DNA of 64,000 nt, taken from NCBI GenBank assembly GCA_009929315.1, contig SAAS01000004.1:124001-188000 (forward strand), read 5' to 3'. Shown piece after piece: positions 20,246 through 28,042 of the stretch (position 1 is its first letter; each line of letters begins with the position of its first letter). The notes beneath the pieces are model-generated. The model did no database searches. It saw only the letters and a list, made by a program, of their open reading frames with translations, and had not been told where the DNA came from. Made by a program: the position numbers and the translations under genes. This DNA comes from Clostridia bacterium. GTDB taxonomy: Bacteria > Bacillota > Clostridia > Oscillospirales > Oscillospiraceae.

Positions 20246-21499
20246 CTATACCCGATTCACTGCTCTTTCCGAAGTCGTGTTTTCATAAGTTTTCACGGGT
20301 AATACGGGAAGCAGCGTGTGAGAAACGCCGTAACTTACCCTCGGATGCTCCGCGTCGAAGAAGCACAGCACTCGTTCTACCGCCTTAATCGCGTTTTCGC
20401 AGCTTGTATCAGGAAGCAATAACAGAAACTGCGCCGAGCCGAATAAACAGAAAACATCGCTGCAGCGAAGGCTCGCTTTTATTGCATCTTCCAAGTACTT
20501 CGCGCCCGAAGCGCTTTGCCCCTTTGACAATAAACTCCCGTTTTTACCGACAAGCTTGAGCATAACAAGCTGAGACGCCCTCCCTGCCCGACTTAAAGTG
20601 CGCGCCTCCAAGCGATAAATTTCCAAAAAAGCCGAATATGTGCAATGAAAAGGCTTAATTTCATCAAAGCTCTCCGAAAGTGACTGTTGTATGCTTAGTA
20701 AGTTTTGAGTCTTAAAAGCAGACGAAATCGAAATTTTGCGATAAAGCGACGTGAGTTCTCTTGAGGGCGATATTGCCAGCTCCGATATGAATAAATCAAT
20801 AATGTATGTATAGTGACGCATTGCCGCCTGCATAGCTCCCGTTTCTGTAAAAGCGTCGATTAAGGCACAGTGAAGCATTTCATCATAAGGTTCGATAATC
20901 AAAGCTCGTTTGCACAGCAATATTATTTCCTCGAAGCTCCCCTTATCCGCAAGTGTGGAAACTGTGTTTTTGCAGAGTTTCAGGTATTTGCTGTGAAAGT
21001 AGACATTAAGCGTTGCCGCCCAAGCATACTCAGAACTTGAAGGGAGAAAATCGCCGTCATACAGGCGCAAAGCCGTCCTTGCATTTTCAAGCTTTTTTGC
21101 AGGGTTTTTTTCCGTTTGAGCACGATTACAGTAAGCTTCAAACTTCTCCGAATCAATGTCAAAGCATATTGTATTGTTAAGGCGATAACCGTTTCCTTCG
21201 GCACGGATTATTTCCTTTCCGTCTTGAAAGCCCAGTGCCGTTAAGGCCCTCCGCGCACGAAAAACGAGCGCTTTCAAATTGTTATCGGGGCTTCCGCTGA
21301 AATCATCTCCCCAAAAGGCGTCAATCAGCTCGGCTCGGCTCACACAGCGCTTCTGAAATACAATAAGATACTGTAAAAGTCCCCATAGTTTCCGTGAGAT
21401 ATTATCACTTTCCGATATGATCAACGTATTTTCGCCTACCTGTCGTTTAATGGAAAAACATCCGAATGTTTTTACAGTCAGTTTGGTTTGAGTCAGCAA
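20246..21499 (-). CDS. SARP-like regulator: winged helix, BTAD and degenerate GGDEF-like domain
   Basis: A 417-residue protein in three parts. Residues ~1-105 are an OmpR/PhoB-type winged helix (SRKLWGLLQYLIVF...NNLKALVFRARRAL...GNGYRL). Residues ~115-265 are a BTAD helical repeat (YDGDFLPSSSEYAW, CKRALIIEPYDEMLH). Residues ~275-410 resemble a nucleotide-cyclase fold with FGSAQFLLLLPDTS in the place of GGDEF, so catalysis is unlikely but ligand binding possible. The first two parts define SARP-type activators. The start is TTG 21499 with GGAGGG 6 nt upstream. It diverges from the sipW cluster and probably controls it (inference from position and from SARP-like repeats there). Confidence 0.85.
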   Translation of the reverse strand: MLTQTKLTVKTFGCFSIKRQVGENTLIISESDNISRKLWGLLQYLIVFQKRCVSRAELIDAFWGDDFSGSPDNNLKALVFRARRALTALGFQDGKEIIRAEGNGYRLNNTICFDIDSEKFEAYCNRAQTEKNPAKKLENARTALRLYDGDFLPSSSEYAWAATLNVYFHSKYLKLCKNTVSTLADKGSFEEIILLCKRALIIEPYDEMLHCALIDAFTETGAMQAAMRHYTYIIDLFISELAISPSRELTSLYRKISISSAFKTQNLLSIQQSLSESFDEIKPFHCTYSAFLEIYRLEARTLSRAGRASQLVMLKLVGKNGSLLSKGQSASGAKYLEDAIKASLRCSDVFCLFGSAQFLLLLPDTSCENAIKAVERVLCFFDAEHPRVSYGVSHTLLPVLPVKTYENTTSERAVNRV

Positions 21500-21732
21500 T
21501 ATTAACCCTCCATTTCATGGCCACGGATAAATCCAAGAATGATTATATGACTTACCGCTCTCGAATTTCGGCGAATCAGGCTGTGTTCGACGGCTTTTTT
21601 ATTTTTTCTTTTTTGACTCGAATTTCTGTGATTTAAGGCACTATAACACGCATTCGTGTTCAAAAGTATTTATACTGCCGACTTATCAATAATTTTATAA
21701 CAAAAACAAAAACGACACCGATATTTGCGAAT

Positions 21733-21764
21733 ATAACCGCCAAATAACCGCTCACGGTTATAGT
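21733..21764 (+). promoter_or_regulatory. SARP-type direct repeats and -10 element before the sipW cluster
   Basis: ATAACCGC occurs at 21733-21740 and again at 21744-21751, an 11-bp period. Taking the heptamer ATAACCG, the second copy ends at 21750, exactly 8 bp before TATAGT (21759-21764). Direct heptamers on one face of the helix ending 8 bp before the -10 are the known SARP-site layout. An inverted CGGTTAT (21755-21761) overlaps the -10. The rest of the 373-bp gap (21500-21872) is AT-rich with a weak leader hairpin near 21779-21807 and no gene; a nearer TATACT at ~21844 is an alternative -10. Confidence 0.55.
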
Positions 21765-21872
21765 TTTTGTAGCTGAATTGCTTGGTGCAATTTCTGCATA
21801 CATCAAGCACTATGCAAATACTGTATTCTATTAGGCTATTATATATACTTCAATATCCTATATGGAGATTAT

Positions 21873-22400
21873 ATGAACACAACAATAAAAACTATATGGA
21901 ATTTTGTCACTTGGTTTATGGTTATATGCGTTGCCTCGCTCGCCATTCTTCTTGCAGGCGTGCGACTTGTCGGTCTAACGCCATATACGGTTTTAAGCGG
22001 AAGCATGGAACCCTTTTTTCACGTCGGAGCACTAATATATGTTGAAAATATCTCTCCGGAGCGTGTCGCAGTCGGCGACCCGATTTCTTTTGTTCTCAAT
22101 GATGATCTGGTCGTAGTAACTCACAGGGTCGTTGAAATTGATGAAGCAAATCACTTCTTCATCACAAAGGGTGACGCAAACGATTCGGCGGACGGCGCTC
22201 CGGTCCTTTTCGAAAACCTCGTGGGCAAGGTTATGTTTTCAATTCCCTATCTCGGTTATTTTTCCAACTGGTTAATGCGTCCACCCGGCTTATATATCGG
22301 AATTACCTTTGCACTTTTTCTCTTTTTATTTATTCTTCTGCCTGAGCTGCTAGATAGAGCTGTTTCCTCAGGTTCAAAGTCTAAGAGTCCCAAACTTTGA
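21873..22400 (+). CDS. sipW: SipW-type signal peptidase I
   Basis: A 175-residue membrane protease with an N-terminal and a C-terminal transmembrane segment. The nucleophile is Ser 44 in VLSGSMEP. The usual bacterial Lys is replaced by His 84 in VVTHRVVEI, which marks the ER/archaeal-like SipW class. KGDANDSADGAPV is the conserved Asp loop. SipW enzymes process TasA- and camelysin-type precursors. Four such proteins follow in the same direction, so this is their dedicated peptidase. ATG 21873 has GGAG upstream. Function is well supported by both motif and context. Confidence 0.92.
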   Translation: MNTTIKTIWNFVTWFMVICVASLAILLAGVRLVGLTPYTVLSGSMEPFFHVGALIYVENISPERVAVGDPISFVLNDDLVVVTHRVVEIDEANHFFITKGDANDSADGAPVLFENLVGKVMFSIPYLGYFSNWLMRPPGLYIGITFALFLFLFILLPELLDRAVSSGSKSKSPKL

Positions 22401-22443
22401 TATAGAAAACCGACTAATATTATTTCAGCAAATGGAGGAAAGT

Positions 22444-23106
22444 ATGAAGAAAATTATTGCACTCATTATCTCAGCCGCTCTGATCGCGGCAATCGCTATC
22501 GGCGGAACTTTAGCGTATCTTACATCCAGCGCAAACGACACACCCTTGCACAACACCTTTGTTTCCGATCCCGTTTTGCTTGATATCACTCTTGACGAAG
22601 CCCCGGTTGACGCCACAACAGGTCAGGTGATTACAGGAGCGCGCAGGACCCAGAATGAATACCCCATTATACCGGGCGAAGTAATGAGCAAAGACCCGAC
22701 AATAACGGTTGTCGGCGGCAGCCAGCCCTGCTACGTCTTTGCCTATATTTCAAACACCGCCAAAGTGACCGCCGCTGCCGTCGGAGCGACTGCCAAAACA
22801 GTTGTCAGCGGTATCAATATCAACACCGCTGTGTGGGATGAGGTCGCCGCGGGTCTTTTCGTCTATTCGCAGACCGATCCCGTAACGCACGAACTTACTC
22901 CCCTTGTTGTCAATAAAATGGCGTCAAATCAAGTGCTTACTCCGGTTTTCACCGAAATCACCATAAATCCCGCGCTTCTGACGGAGGATGTCAACGGAGC
23001 AAAATCGGGAGAGCTCAAGGTGCAGGCTTTTGCGCATCAGGCAAACGGAAATGTTGACTTCGCAGACGTACTTACTCAGGCAAAGGCGCAGTTTGGCATA
23101 GCATAA
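22444..23106 (+). CDS. TasA/camelysin-like SipW-dependent surface protein 1
   Basis: A 220-residue secreted protein. The signal peptide ends in the SipW-substrate pattern IAIGGTLAYLTSS followed by HNTFVSD. The mature part is predicted mostly beta (inference) and ends in KAQFGIA, with no anchor motif. TasA-like proteins polymerise into biofilm or surface fibres, and camelysin forms relate to them. The first ATG at 22432 overlaps the ribosome site; I take ATG 22444, which has GGAGG 6 nt upstream. It is the first substrate after sipW and the likely main fibre candidate, though that is inference from order only. Confidence 0.82.
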   Translation: MKKIIALIISAALIAAIAIGGTLAYLTSSANDTPLHNTFVSDPVLLDITLDEAPVDATTGQVITGARRTQNEYPIIPGEVMSKDPTITVVGGSQPCYVFAYISNTAKVTAAAVGATAKTVVSGININTAVWDEVAAGLFVYSQTDPVTHELTPLVVNKMASNQVLTPVFTEITINPALLTEDVNGAKSGELKVQAFAHQANGNVDFADVLTQAKAQFGIA

Positions 23107-23165
23107 ACACTTGGTTATGAGTCTAATGACTAAAAATAACAACTAATCAGGAAGGAAGAATTGAA

Positions 23166-23825
23166 ATGAGGAAAAAAAGCGTCCTACTCGGTCTTACTGC
23201 TTTAATTGTAGTAGCGGCCATGGCAATCGGAGGAACTCTGGCATACTTTACTCACAGCGACAGCGCTGAAAACACCTTTACAATCGGCGAAGTTGAAATT
23301 GACCTTTTCGAGCACAATGTAAGCCCCGTCGTCGGTGCTTTCGGCATGCAGACCTGGGCACTCGGCACAACTGAGGTTGAGGAAAACACTTACAGCGGAA
23401 TTTATCCCGGAGCCGAGCTTCCAAAGGACCCCGCAATCAAGAATATCGGCACCAGCGCGGCTTACGTTCAAATGAAGCTTACAATCAGTAACGCCTCTGC
23501 TTGGATTGCAAGTATTCCTTCGGGAACAGATCTCGGCGCATATGTAACAGGCTTTGATCCTCTAAAGTGGAGACGCTCTGCCATCATTCCCGATACAGTG
23601 AACAACACTCTTACATACGTTTACGAGTACAGGAGTATTCTTGCGGTTGGAAGCAGTACCGGACCCATCTTCACATTAATTACAATTCCAAGCGACTTTG
23701 ACAATGTCGATATGCTGGCTGTTGTCGGAGATGAGCATGAATTTACTCTTGATATCACGGCAGAAGCAATTCAGGCTGAGGGCTTTGCAAATGCCGCTGC
23801 CGCCTTTGCCGAACTTAATGCCTAG
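23166..23825 (+). CDS. TasA/camelysin-like SipW-dependent surface protein 2
   Basis: A 219-residue secreted protein. After the KKKS start comes a hydrophobic core, then AIGGTLAYFTHSDSAENTFTIGEVEIDLFEH, the classic TasA/CalY junction where SipW cuts near the Ala-Tyr-Phe-Thr pattern. The segment PGAELPKDPAIKNIGTSAAYVQMKL is the conserved TasA strand with KDP and N-G elements. It ends in FAELNA with no cell-wall anchor. ATG 23166 has AGGAAGGAAG upstream. It resembles the neighbouring protein at 22.4 kb in layout and may be a second fibre subunit; an RNA structure follows its stop. Confidence 0.84.
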   Translation: MRKKSVLLGLTALIVVAAMAIGGTLAYFTHSDSAENTFTIGEVEIDLFEHNVSPVVGAFGMQTWALGTTEVEENTYSGIYPGAELPKDPAIKNIGTSAAYVQMKLTISNASAWIASIPSGTDLGAYVTGFDPLKWRRSAIIPDTVNNTLTYVYEYRSILAVGSSTGPIFTLITIPSDFDNVDMLAVVGDEHEFTLDITAEAIQAEGFANAAAAFAELNA

Positions 23826-23855
23826 TTATTAAACAGTCCATATATTTCTTCCTGT

Positions 23856-23946
23856 CCGGATGGGGAATCTACCCTCCCCATCCGGTCTGAAGATTTCAGA
23901 CCTTAAGCGCGCCGCTTAATTAGGGCGGTGGGCCTAAAGTCTGAAA
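23856..23946 (+). promoter_or_regulatory. Tandem hairpins with competing pairings between two tasA-like genes
   Basis: Three stems follow one another: CCGGATGGGGA/TCCCCATCCGG (11 bp, 23856-23885), GGTCTGAA/TTCAGACC (23884-23902) and TTAAGCG/CGCTTAA (23903-23919). The TTTCAGAC arm (23894-23901) can instead pair with GTCTGAAA at 23939-23946, excluding the second stem. No U-tract follows, so it is not a plain terminator; processing, stability control or a switch is possible. Confidence 0.55.
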
Positions 23947-23978
23947 CTTAACCAAAAAGCATGAAAGGAGCACAATAA

Positions 23979-24530
23979 ATGAGATTAAAGATAAGCGCAG
24001 CCGCCCTGATACTTATCCTAATTTCAACTGTCGGTTATGTCAGCTATGCACTATTATCGGCACACGCCTCAACGCAGAACATAATAACGGCGGGAACGGT
24101 AAAAATTGAGCTTAACGACGTAGCCGAGGGTCTTGAGGTTATGCCCGCGACAACGGCGCAACGCGATGTAATTATCAAAAACATCGGCGCAAATGACTGT
24201 TATGTCAGGGTAATGATTATCGGTGGTTTTGAGTCATCTCTTCCCGTGCGATACAGCAGCGCAGATCAAGTTGTTCTTGGCTTTGATGACCACAGTTGGA
24301 CTAAAGACAGCGCAGGGTTTTGGCGCTATAACTTTAAGCTTGCCCCCGGCGAGAGTACAAGTAATCTTCTGACCGGTGTCTCGTTTGATAAATCAATGGG
24401 GAATGAATATCAAAACACGATTTATCGATTAAGTATCAGTGCCCAGGCGGTGCAGGCCGCAAATAACAGCTTTGATATCGGTTCCGGTTCAATCTTGGAT
24501 GTCGTTGGCTGGCCTGCAACCGCGCCATGA
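23979..24530 (+). CDS. TasA/camelysin-like surface protein 3
   Basis: A 183-residue secreted protein with a signal peptide (RLKISAAALILILISTVGYVSYALLSAHASTQNIITAGTV). The S-Y-A-L junction departs from the GGTLAY pattern but the following TQNIITAGTVKIEL matches the N-terminal TasA strand. IIKNIGANDCYVRVMI repeats the conserved N-IG...VRV strand of this family. It is shorter than its two upstream neighbours, so it could be an accessory or capping subunit (inference). ATG 23979 has AAAGGAG upstream. A long stem-loop region lies in front. Confidence 0.76.
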   Translation: MRLKISAAALILILISTVGYVSYALLSAHASTQNIITAGTVKIELNDVAEGLEVMPATTAQRDVIIKNIGANDCYVRVMIIGGFESSLPVRYSSADQVVLGFDDHSWTKDSAGFWRYNFKLAPGESTSNLLTGVSFDKSMGNEYQNTIYRLSISAQAVQAANNSFDIGSGSILDVVGWPATAP

Positions 24531-24553
24531 AATGAAGAGAGGAGAAATATAAC

Positions 24554-27454
24554 GTGAAAAAACGCTTTGCTTTGCCCCTAGTCCTATGCATGGTGCTCAG
24601 TTTTCTCTTCCCTCTTTTCACGATGGCGGAAGAGATTGATGAATCAACACATATCGATCAAAATGTTACCGAGACAATTGACCCTGAAAGTACTGAACCT
24701 TTGCCTTCCGAAAGTCCTGCGAATACCGATTCTCTTCCGACAGGCGATGTATCGCCGAGTGCTGAAATTGCACCGATCACCGAGCCTAGCGCATCTGTCG
24801 AACCTAGCACCGAGCCTAGTGCATCTATCAAACCAAGCGCACCTGTCGAACCAAGCGCACCTGTCGAACCAAGCGCAGATGTTGCGCCAAGTCCTGAAAA
24901 GGAGGTTATCGACGCTGCTGCGCTATATGAAGCTTTTATCTCCCTCGAAAACGAAGAAGAAACTGTTTCTTTTTTGAAAAGTCTAAGTCTTGAGGAGCTG
25001 AAAGCTCTGGAGGACTACCTGCTTTATCTTGAGGAACAAAATAAAAATGAGCCTGAAACGGTAACTGTTACTCAGGCGGGTCCGCTTATTTGCCCTGTCG
25101 GCAAAGAAACTGATGATACGCCGAAGGCACAGGTGGCACGTCTCATGACCGCCAGAATTATGAGCCTTGCAAAGGATACCGCAGGTGTAGAACTGGTAAA
25201 ATCAGCAACAGCGAATACGGACGGCTCATTCACAATCAGGCTCGAGTCCTACACCACAGGGATTGTAACGACACAAACCACGGGAGTTCCCGCGGATATA
25301 GTTCTGGTTCTCGACCAATCGGGCAGTATGGGGGACAATTTTTCCGGCACGACCACTCGCCAGCAGGCTTTGAAATCCTCTGTCACAAACTTTATCGGCG
25401 CAGTTAAAACCGACGCCACAAATAACCACGTTAACCATCGTATTGCCATTGTAACCTTCGGGGACTCGGCAAGCGATTTCAGCCCCTTTACCACAGCATA
25501 TCAGAGCCTCATTACTTCAGTAAACGGTTTGCCGAGCGATCCGAGCGGCGCTACAAATATTGCGGCCGGAATGCTTAGGGCTAAAGCTCTGCTTGAAGGT
25601 GTTGCAGGCGACACAAATCGCAACAAGGTGGTTATCGTCTTTACCGACGGTGTTCCGACTTCATCGCAGGATTTTAACACGGGTATAGCGGACAGCGCAA
25701 TCAGCACCGCTTATGCGATTAAACAGACCGGGGCGACCATATATACCATCGGAATTTTCGGCGGAGCAAATCCTTCACAGCTTTACGGAGATTCAGGCTT
25801 TGATCACAACAGCAACGGAACAAAAAATTCTTACTGGTCTTCATTGCGCATACTGTTCTGGGGCGATGTTACAAAAGTCGACGTTCCAGCGGGCAACCGC
25901 TTTTTGAACTATCTATCCAGCAATTACGGCAACGCTACAAGTCTTGGTCTGGAGAGGGACAGCTGGGACATATTACTGCTTGCTTACGAGAAATTCACAA
26001 TTACCATTGACCCGACTTTCACCCGAAGTACCACGGGAAATTACTATCTCACAGCTACTGACACAGCTTCTCTGGGCAGTATTTTTGAGAGTATTTCGGT
26101 TCAAATAAGTTCGCCGAACACAATTCTCGGCAGTAATGTTGCGGTACGAGACCTTGTTTCCGATTATTTCGCCATGCCGACGGCTGCGGTGCGCGTTTAT
26201 ACAGTTGCCTGCACAGGCAAGAACGCATCGGGTTACACTTGGTCAAGTACCGAAACACCTTTCACAGGTGCAACTGTAAACTGCGATTCAAGCGCAAAAA
26301 CCGTTTCCGTCAGCGGCTTTGCTTACGACCAGCAGTTCGTCACCGAAGCCGTAAAACCTGGCGGAGGACACGGCAGCAAGCTTGTTATATGCTTTGAAGT
26401 ATTCCCCCGAAGCGGTTTCTGGGGCGGTAACGAGGTGCCGACCAATAAGGCTCTGTCGGGACTTTATTCAGGCACAAATCTTATTGAGGACTTTGATATA
26501 CCCTGTGTTGATGTTCCGATAAATGTTCCCTTCTCAGCAAGAAATGTCAACACTTATCTTGGAAATACGATTACTCTTGGCGATTTGTATAATCCGATAG
26601 TCGCGCAGACTGGCGCCGATGACTGGAAGGACGATTACATAGATTTAGCTGATATTGTTTACGAGGCAAGCTTCACGGCAAAACCGACTGACGATCAGTC
26701 GCCCATTACTGTTACGGCAAGCGTAACTCCGCTTTTTGACGGAAGTATCGCCAGCACGAATTTTAGCTCTCAGGCTGGCATAACTGTTTTTAAACCTGAG
26801 CTGACTTTTTGCGACAGCACAATCTATCTCGGTGAAAGCACGGATTACACCGCAAATCTGGTATCTGCGTTTTGGAAGCACGGCGATACTGTCGCTGTTG
26901 CCGCCGAAATGCTGGGTACGGCTCCCGAGCTCGTCTTCACATATTCTCCTTTGAGCGGTTTTCCGAAAGAGGATACTTTTGTGGACATTACCGTTTCAGT
27001 CGCCGACTGGGACATAAGCCCGTACGTCAGCTTCCGAAACGAAAGTCCATCTCATTCGTCCGCGCCGCCGAATAAAGAATTCACCGTATTTGTCCTTCCC
27101 TGCTCGCTGACAGTTTCTAAAAGCGGCTGCATCGGTATTTACGGAGCAAACCAAACTTTCATCTTCAATATTGTCGGGACAAATCTGACAGGCTGCGACT
27201 ATGCCGATGAGGTAAATCTGACTGTCGTCATTAAAGGTAACGGAAGTAAAACTATCGTCGGTCTTCCTGTCGGGAGCTATACCGTAACAGAAGTCGGCGC
27301 CTGGTCCTGGCGATACTCAGCGGCTTTGAATACTGCCGCGCTCGACCGAGGTTCCCCAACTGCATCAGTGAACATTGAAAACTCAGTGCTGAACAATTTG
27401 TGGCTGAGCGGCGCAAGCTGGGTTCAAAACGTATTTTCAAAGAAAGTCGGGTGA
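24554..27454 (+). CDS. Large VWA-domain surface adhesin
   Basis: A 966-residue secreted protein. Residues 1-25 form a signal peptide; ~45-120 are a Glu/Pro/Ser/Ala-rich stalk with short repeats; ~245-510 hold a von Willebrand A domain with the MIDAS motif LDQSGSMG (Asp 254, Ser 256, Ser 258) and a FTDGVP strand. The C-terminal part looks like SpaA/Cna-B-type beta repeats (LTVSKSG...VGLPVGSYTVTEV). There is no LPxTG, so anchoring is through partners or unknown. The start is GTG 24554 with AGGAG upstream. VWA proteins of this build are typical pilus-tip adhesins. Its position inside the TasA cluster suggests it caps or decorates the fibre (inference). Confidence 0.86.
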   Translation: MKKRFALPLVLCMVLSFLFPLFTMAEEIDESTHIDQNVTETIDPESTEPLPSESPANTDSLPTGDVSPSAEIAPITEPSASVEPSTEPSASIKPSAPVEPSAPVEPSADVAPSPEKEVIDAAALYEAFISLENEEETVSFLKSLSLEELKALEDYLLYLEEQNKNEPETVTVTQAGPLICPVGKETDDTPKAQVARLMTARIMSLAKDTAGVELVKSATANTDGSFTIRLESYTTGIVTTQTTGVPADIVLVLDQSGSMGDNFSGTTTRQQALKSSVTNFIGAVKTDATNNHVNHRIAIVTFGDSASDFSPFTTAYQSLITSVNGLPSDPSGATNIAAGMLRAKALLEGVAGDTNRNKVVIVFTDGVPTSSQDFNTGIADSAISTAYAIKQTGATIYTIGIFGGANPSQLYGDSGFDHNSNGTKNSYWSSLRILFWGDVTKVDVPAGNRFLNYLSSNYGNATSLGLERDSWDILLLAYEKFTITIDPTFTRSTTGNYYLTATDTASLGSIFESISVQISSPNTILGSNVAVRDLVSDYFAMPTAAVRVYTVACTGKNASGYTWSSTETPFTGATVNCDSSAKTVSVSGFAYDQQFVTEAVKPGGGHGSKLVICFEVFPRSGFWGGNEVPTNKALSGLYSGTNLIEDFDIPCVDVPINVPFSARNVNTYLGNTITLGDLYNPIVAQTGADDWKDDYIDLADIVYEASFTAKPTDDQSPITVTASVTPLFDGSIASTNFSSQAGITVFKPELTFCDSTIYLGESTDYTANLVSAFWKHGDTVAVAAEMLGTAPELVFTYSPLSGFPKEDTFVDITVSVADWDISPYVSFRNESPSHSSAPPNKEFTVFVLPCSLTVSKSGCIGIYGANQTFIFNIVGTNLTGCDYADEVNLTVVIKGNGSKTIVGLPVGSYTVTEVGAWSWRYSAALNTAALDRGSPTASVNIENSVLNNLWLSGASWVQNVFSKKVG
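24780..24890 (+). repeat. In-frame 18-bp tandem repeats in the VWA stalk
   Basis: The unit reads roughly AACCAAGCGCACCTGTCG and encodes PSAPVE-like hexapeptides. Two adjacent copies near 24832-24870 are almost identical, and more diverged copies lie upstream. Copy number could vary by slippage and change stalk length. Confidence 0.7.
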
Positions 27455-27461
27455 TTAGCTT

Positions 27462-28028
27462 ATGAAATTTGATAACAGCGCGAACTGCCGCGGGAAGGCC
27501 GCAACTTTGCTTGTCTCCCTGCTTCTTATTTTCGGCATAACTGTCACCGGCACGCTGGCTTACCTTTTTGTTTCCTCAGGCCTCTCAAGCAACTCCTTCC
27601 GAGCGGTAAACGTAAATTGTGAGGTTTCCGAGAGTTTCAGCGGCAGTTCAAAAAGCAATGTCATGATTCAAAACACAGGCGATATTGATGCCTTTGTCCG
27701 CGCAGCGCTTGTCCTCACATGGGAGGATGACAACGGCAATGCCGTAAACGAATCCGCAAGCCTTGCCGACTTAAACATTAACCTAAATACTGCTGATTGG
27801 TTTTGCGGCTGCGACGGCTACTATTACTGCAAGACAAGGCTTTCGCCGAACGGGTTCACCCCTGTTCTGGTTACCAGTGCATCTGTCAAAACCGATTGTG
27901 ACGGTTATATTGCGGGTTATCACCTTAATCTGCAAATACTGAGCGAAGCAATACAGGCTGAGCCTGAAGCGGCCGTAAACAGCGCCTGGACTGCCGTGCA
28001 TTTGAACGGCACAGTTCTTGAAGGATAG
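27462..28028 (+). CDS. TasA/camelysin-like SipW-dependent surface protein 4
   Basis: A 188-residue secreted protein. The leader is long and polar at first (KFDNSANCRGK) and then hydrophobic, ending in TVTGTLAYLFVSSGLSSNSF, a SipW-type junction. The mature part has the family strand NVMIQNTGDIDAFVRAALVLTW and four Cys (C116/C118-like WFCGCDGYYYC plus others), unusual for TasA proteins and possibly forming a disulfide or binding metal. It begins 7 nt after the VWA gene and ends 14 nt before the anchored protein, so the three are one transcription unit. Fold assignment is by motif only. Confidence 0.8.
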   Translation: MKFDNSANCRGKAATLLVSLLLIFGITVTGTLAYLFVSSGLSSNSFRAVNVNCEVSESFSGSSKSNVMIQNTGDIDAFVRAALVLTWEDDNGNAVNESASLADLNINLNTADWFCGCDGYYYCKTRLSPNGFTPVLVTSASVKTDCDGYIAGYHLNLQILSEAIQAEPEAAVNSAWTAVHLNGTVLEG

Positions 28029-28042
28029 GAGGGAAAAAGCTG

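Noticed and set aside
21779..21807. Leader hairpin near GCTTGGTGCA/TGCA...CAAGC as a riboswitch
   Set aside because: Too short and irregular; no known aptamer core recognised.
24780..24890. Short tandem repeats as a CRISPR array
   Set aside because: Units are in frame, have no spacers and encode a Pro/Ser stalk.
24636..24977. 113-aa ORF with repeated HLSNQA units
   Set aside because: Out-of-frame reading of the VWA stalk repeats, not a separate repeat protein.
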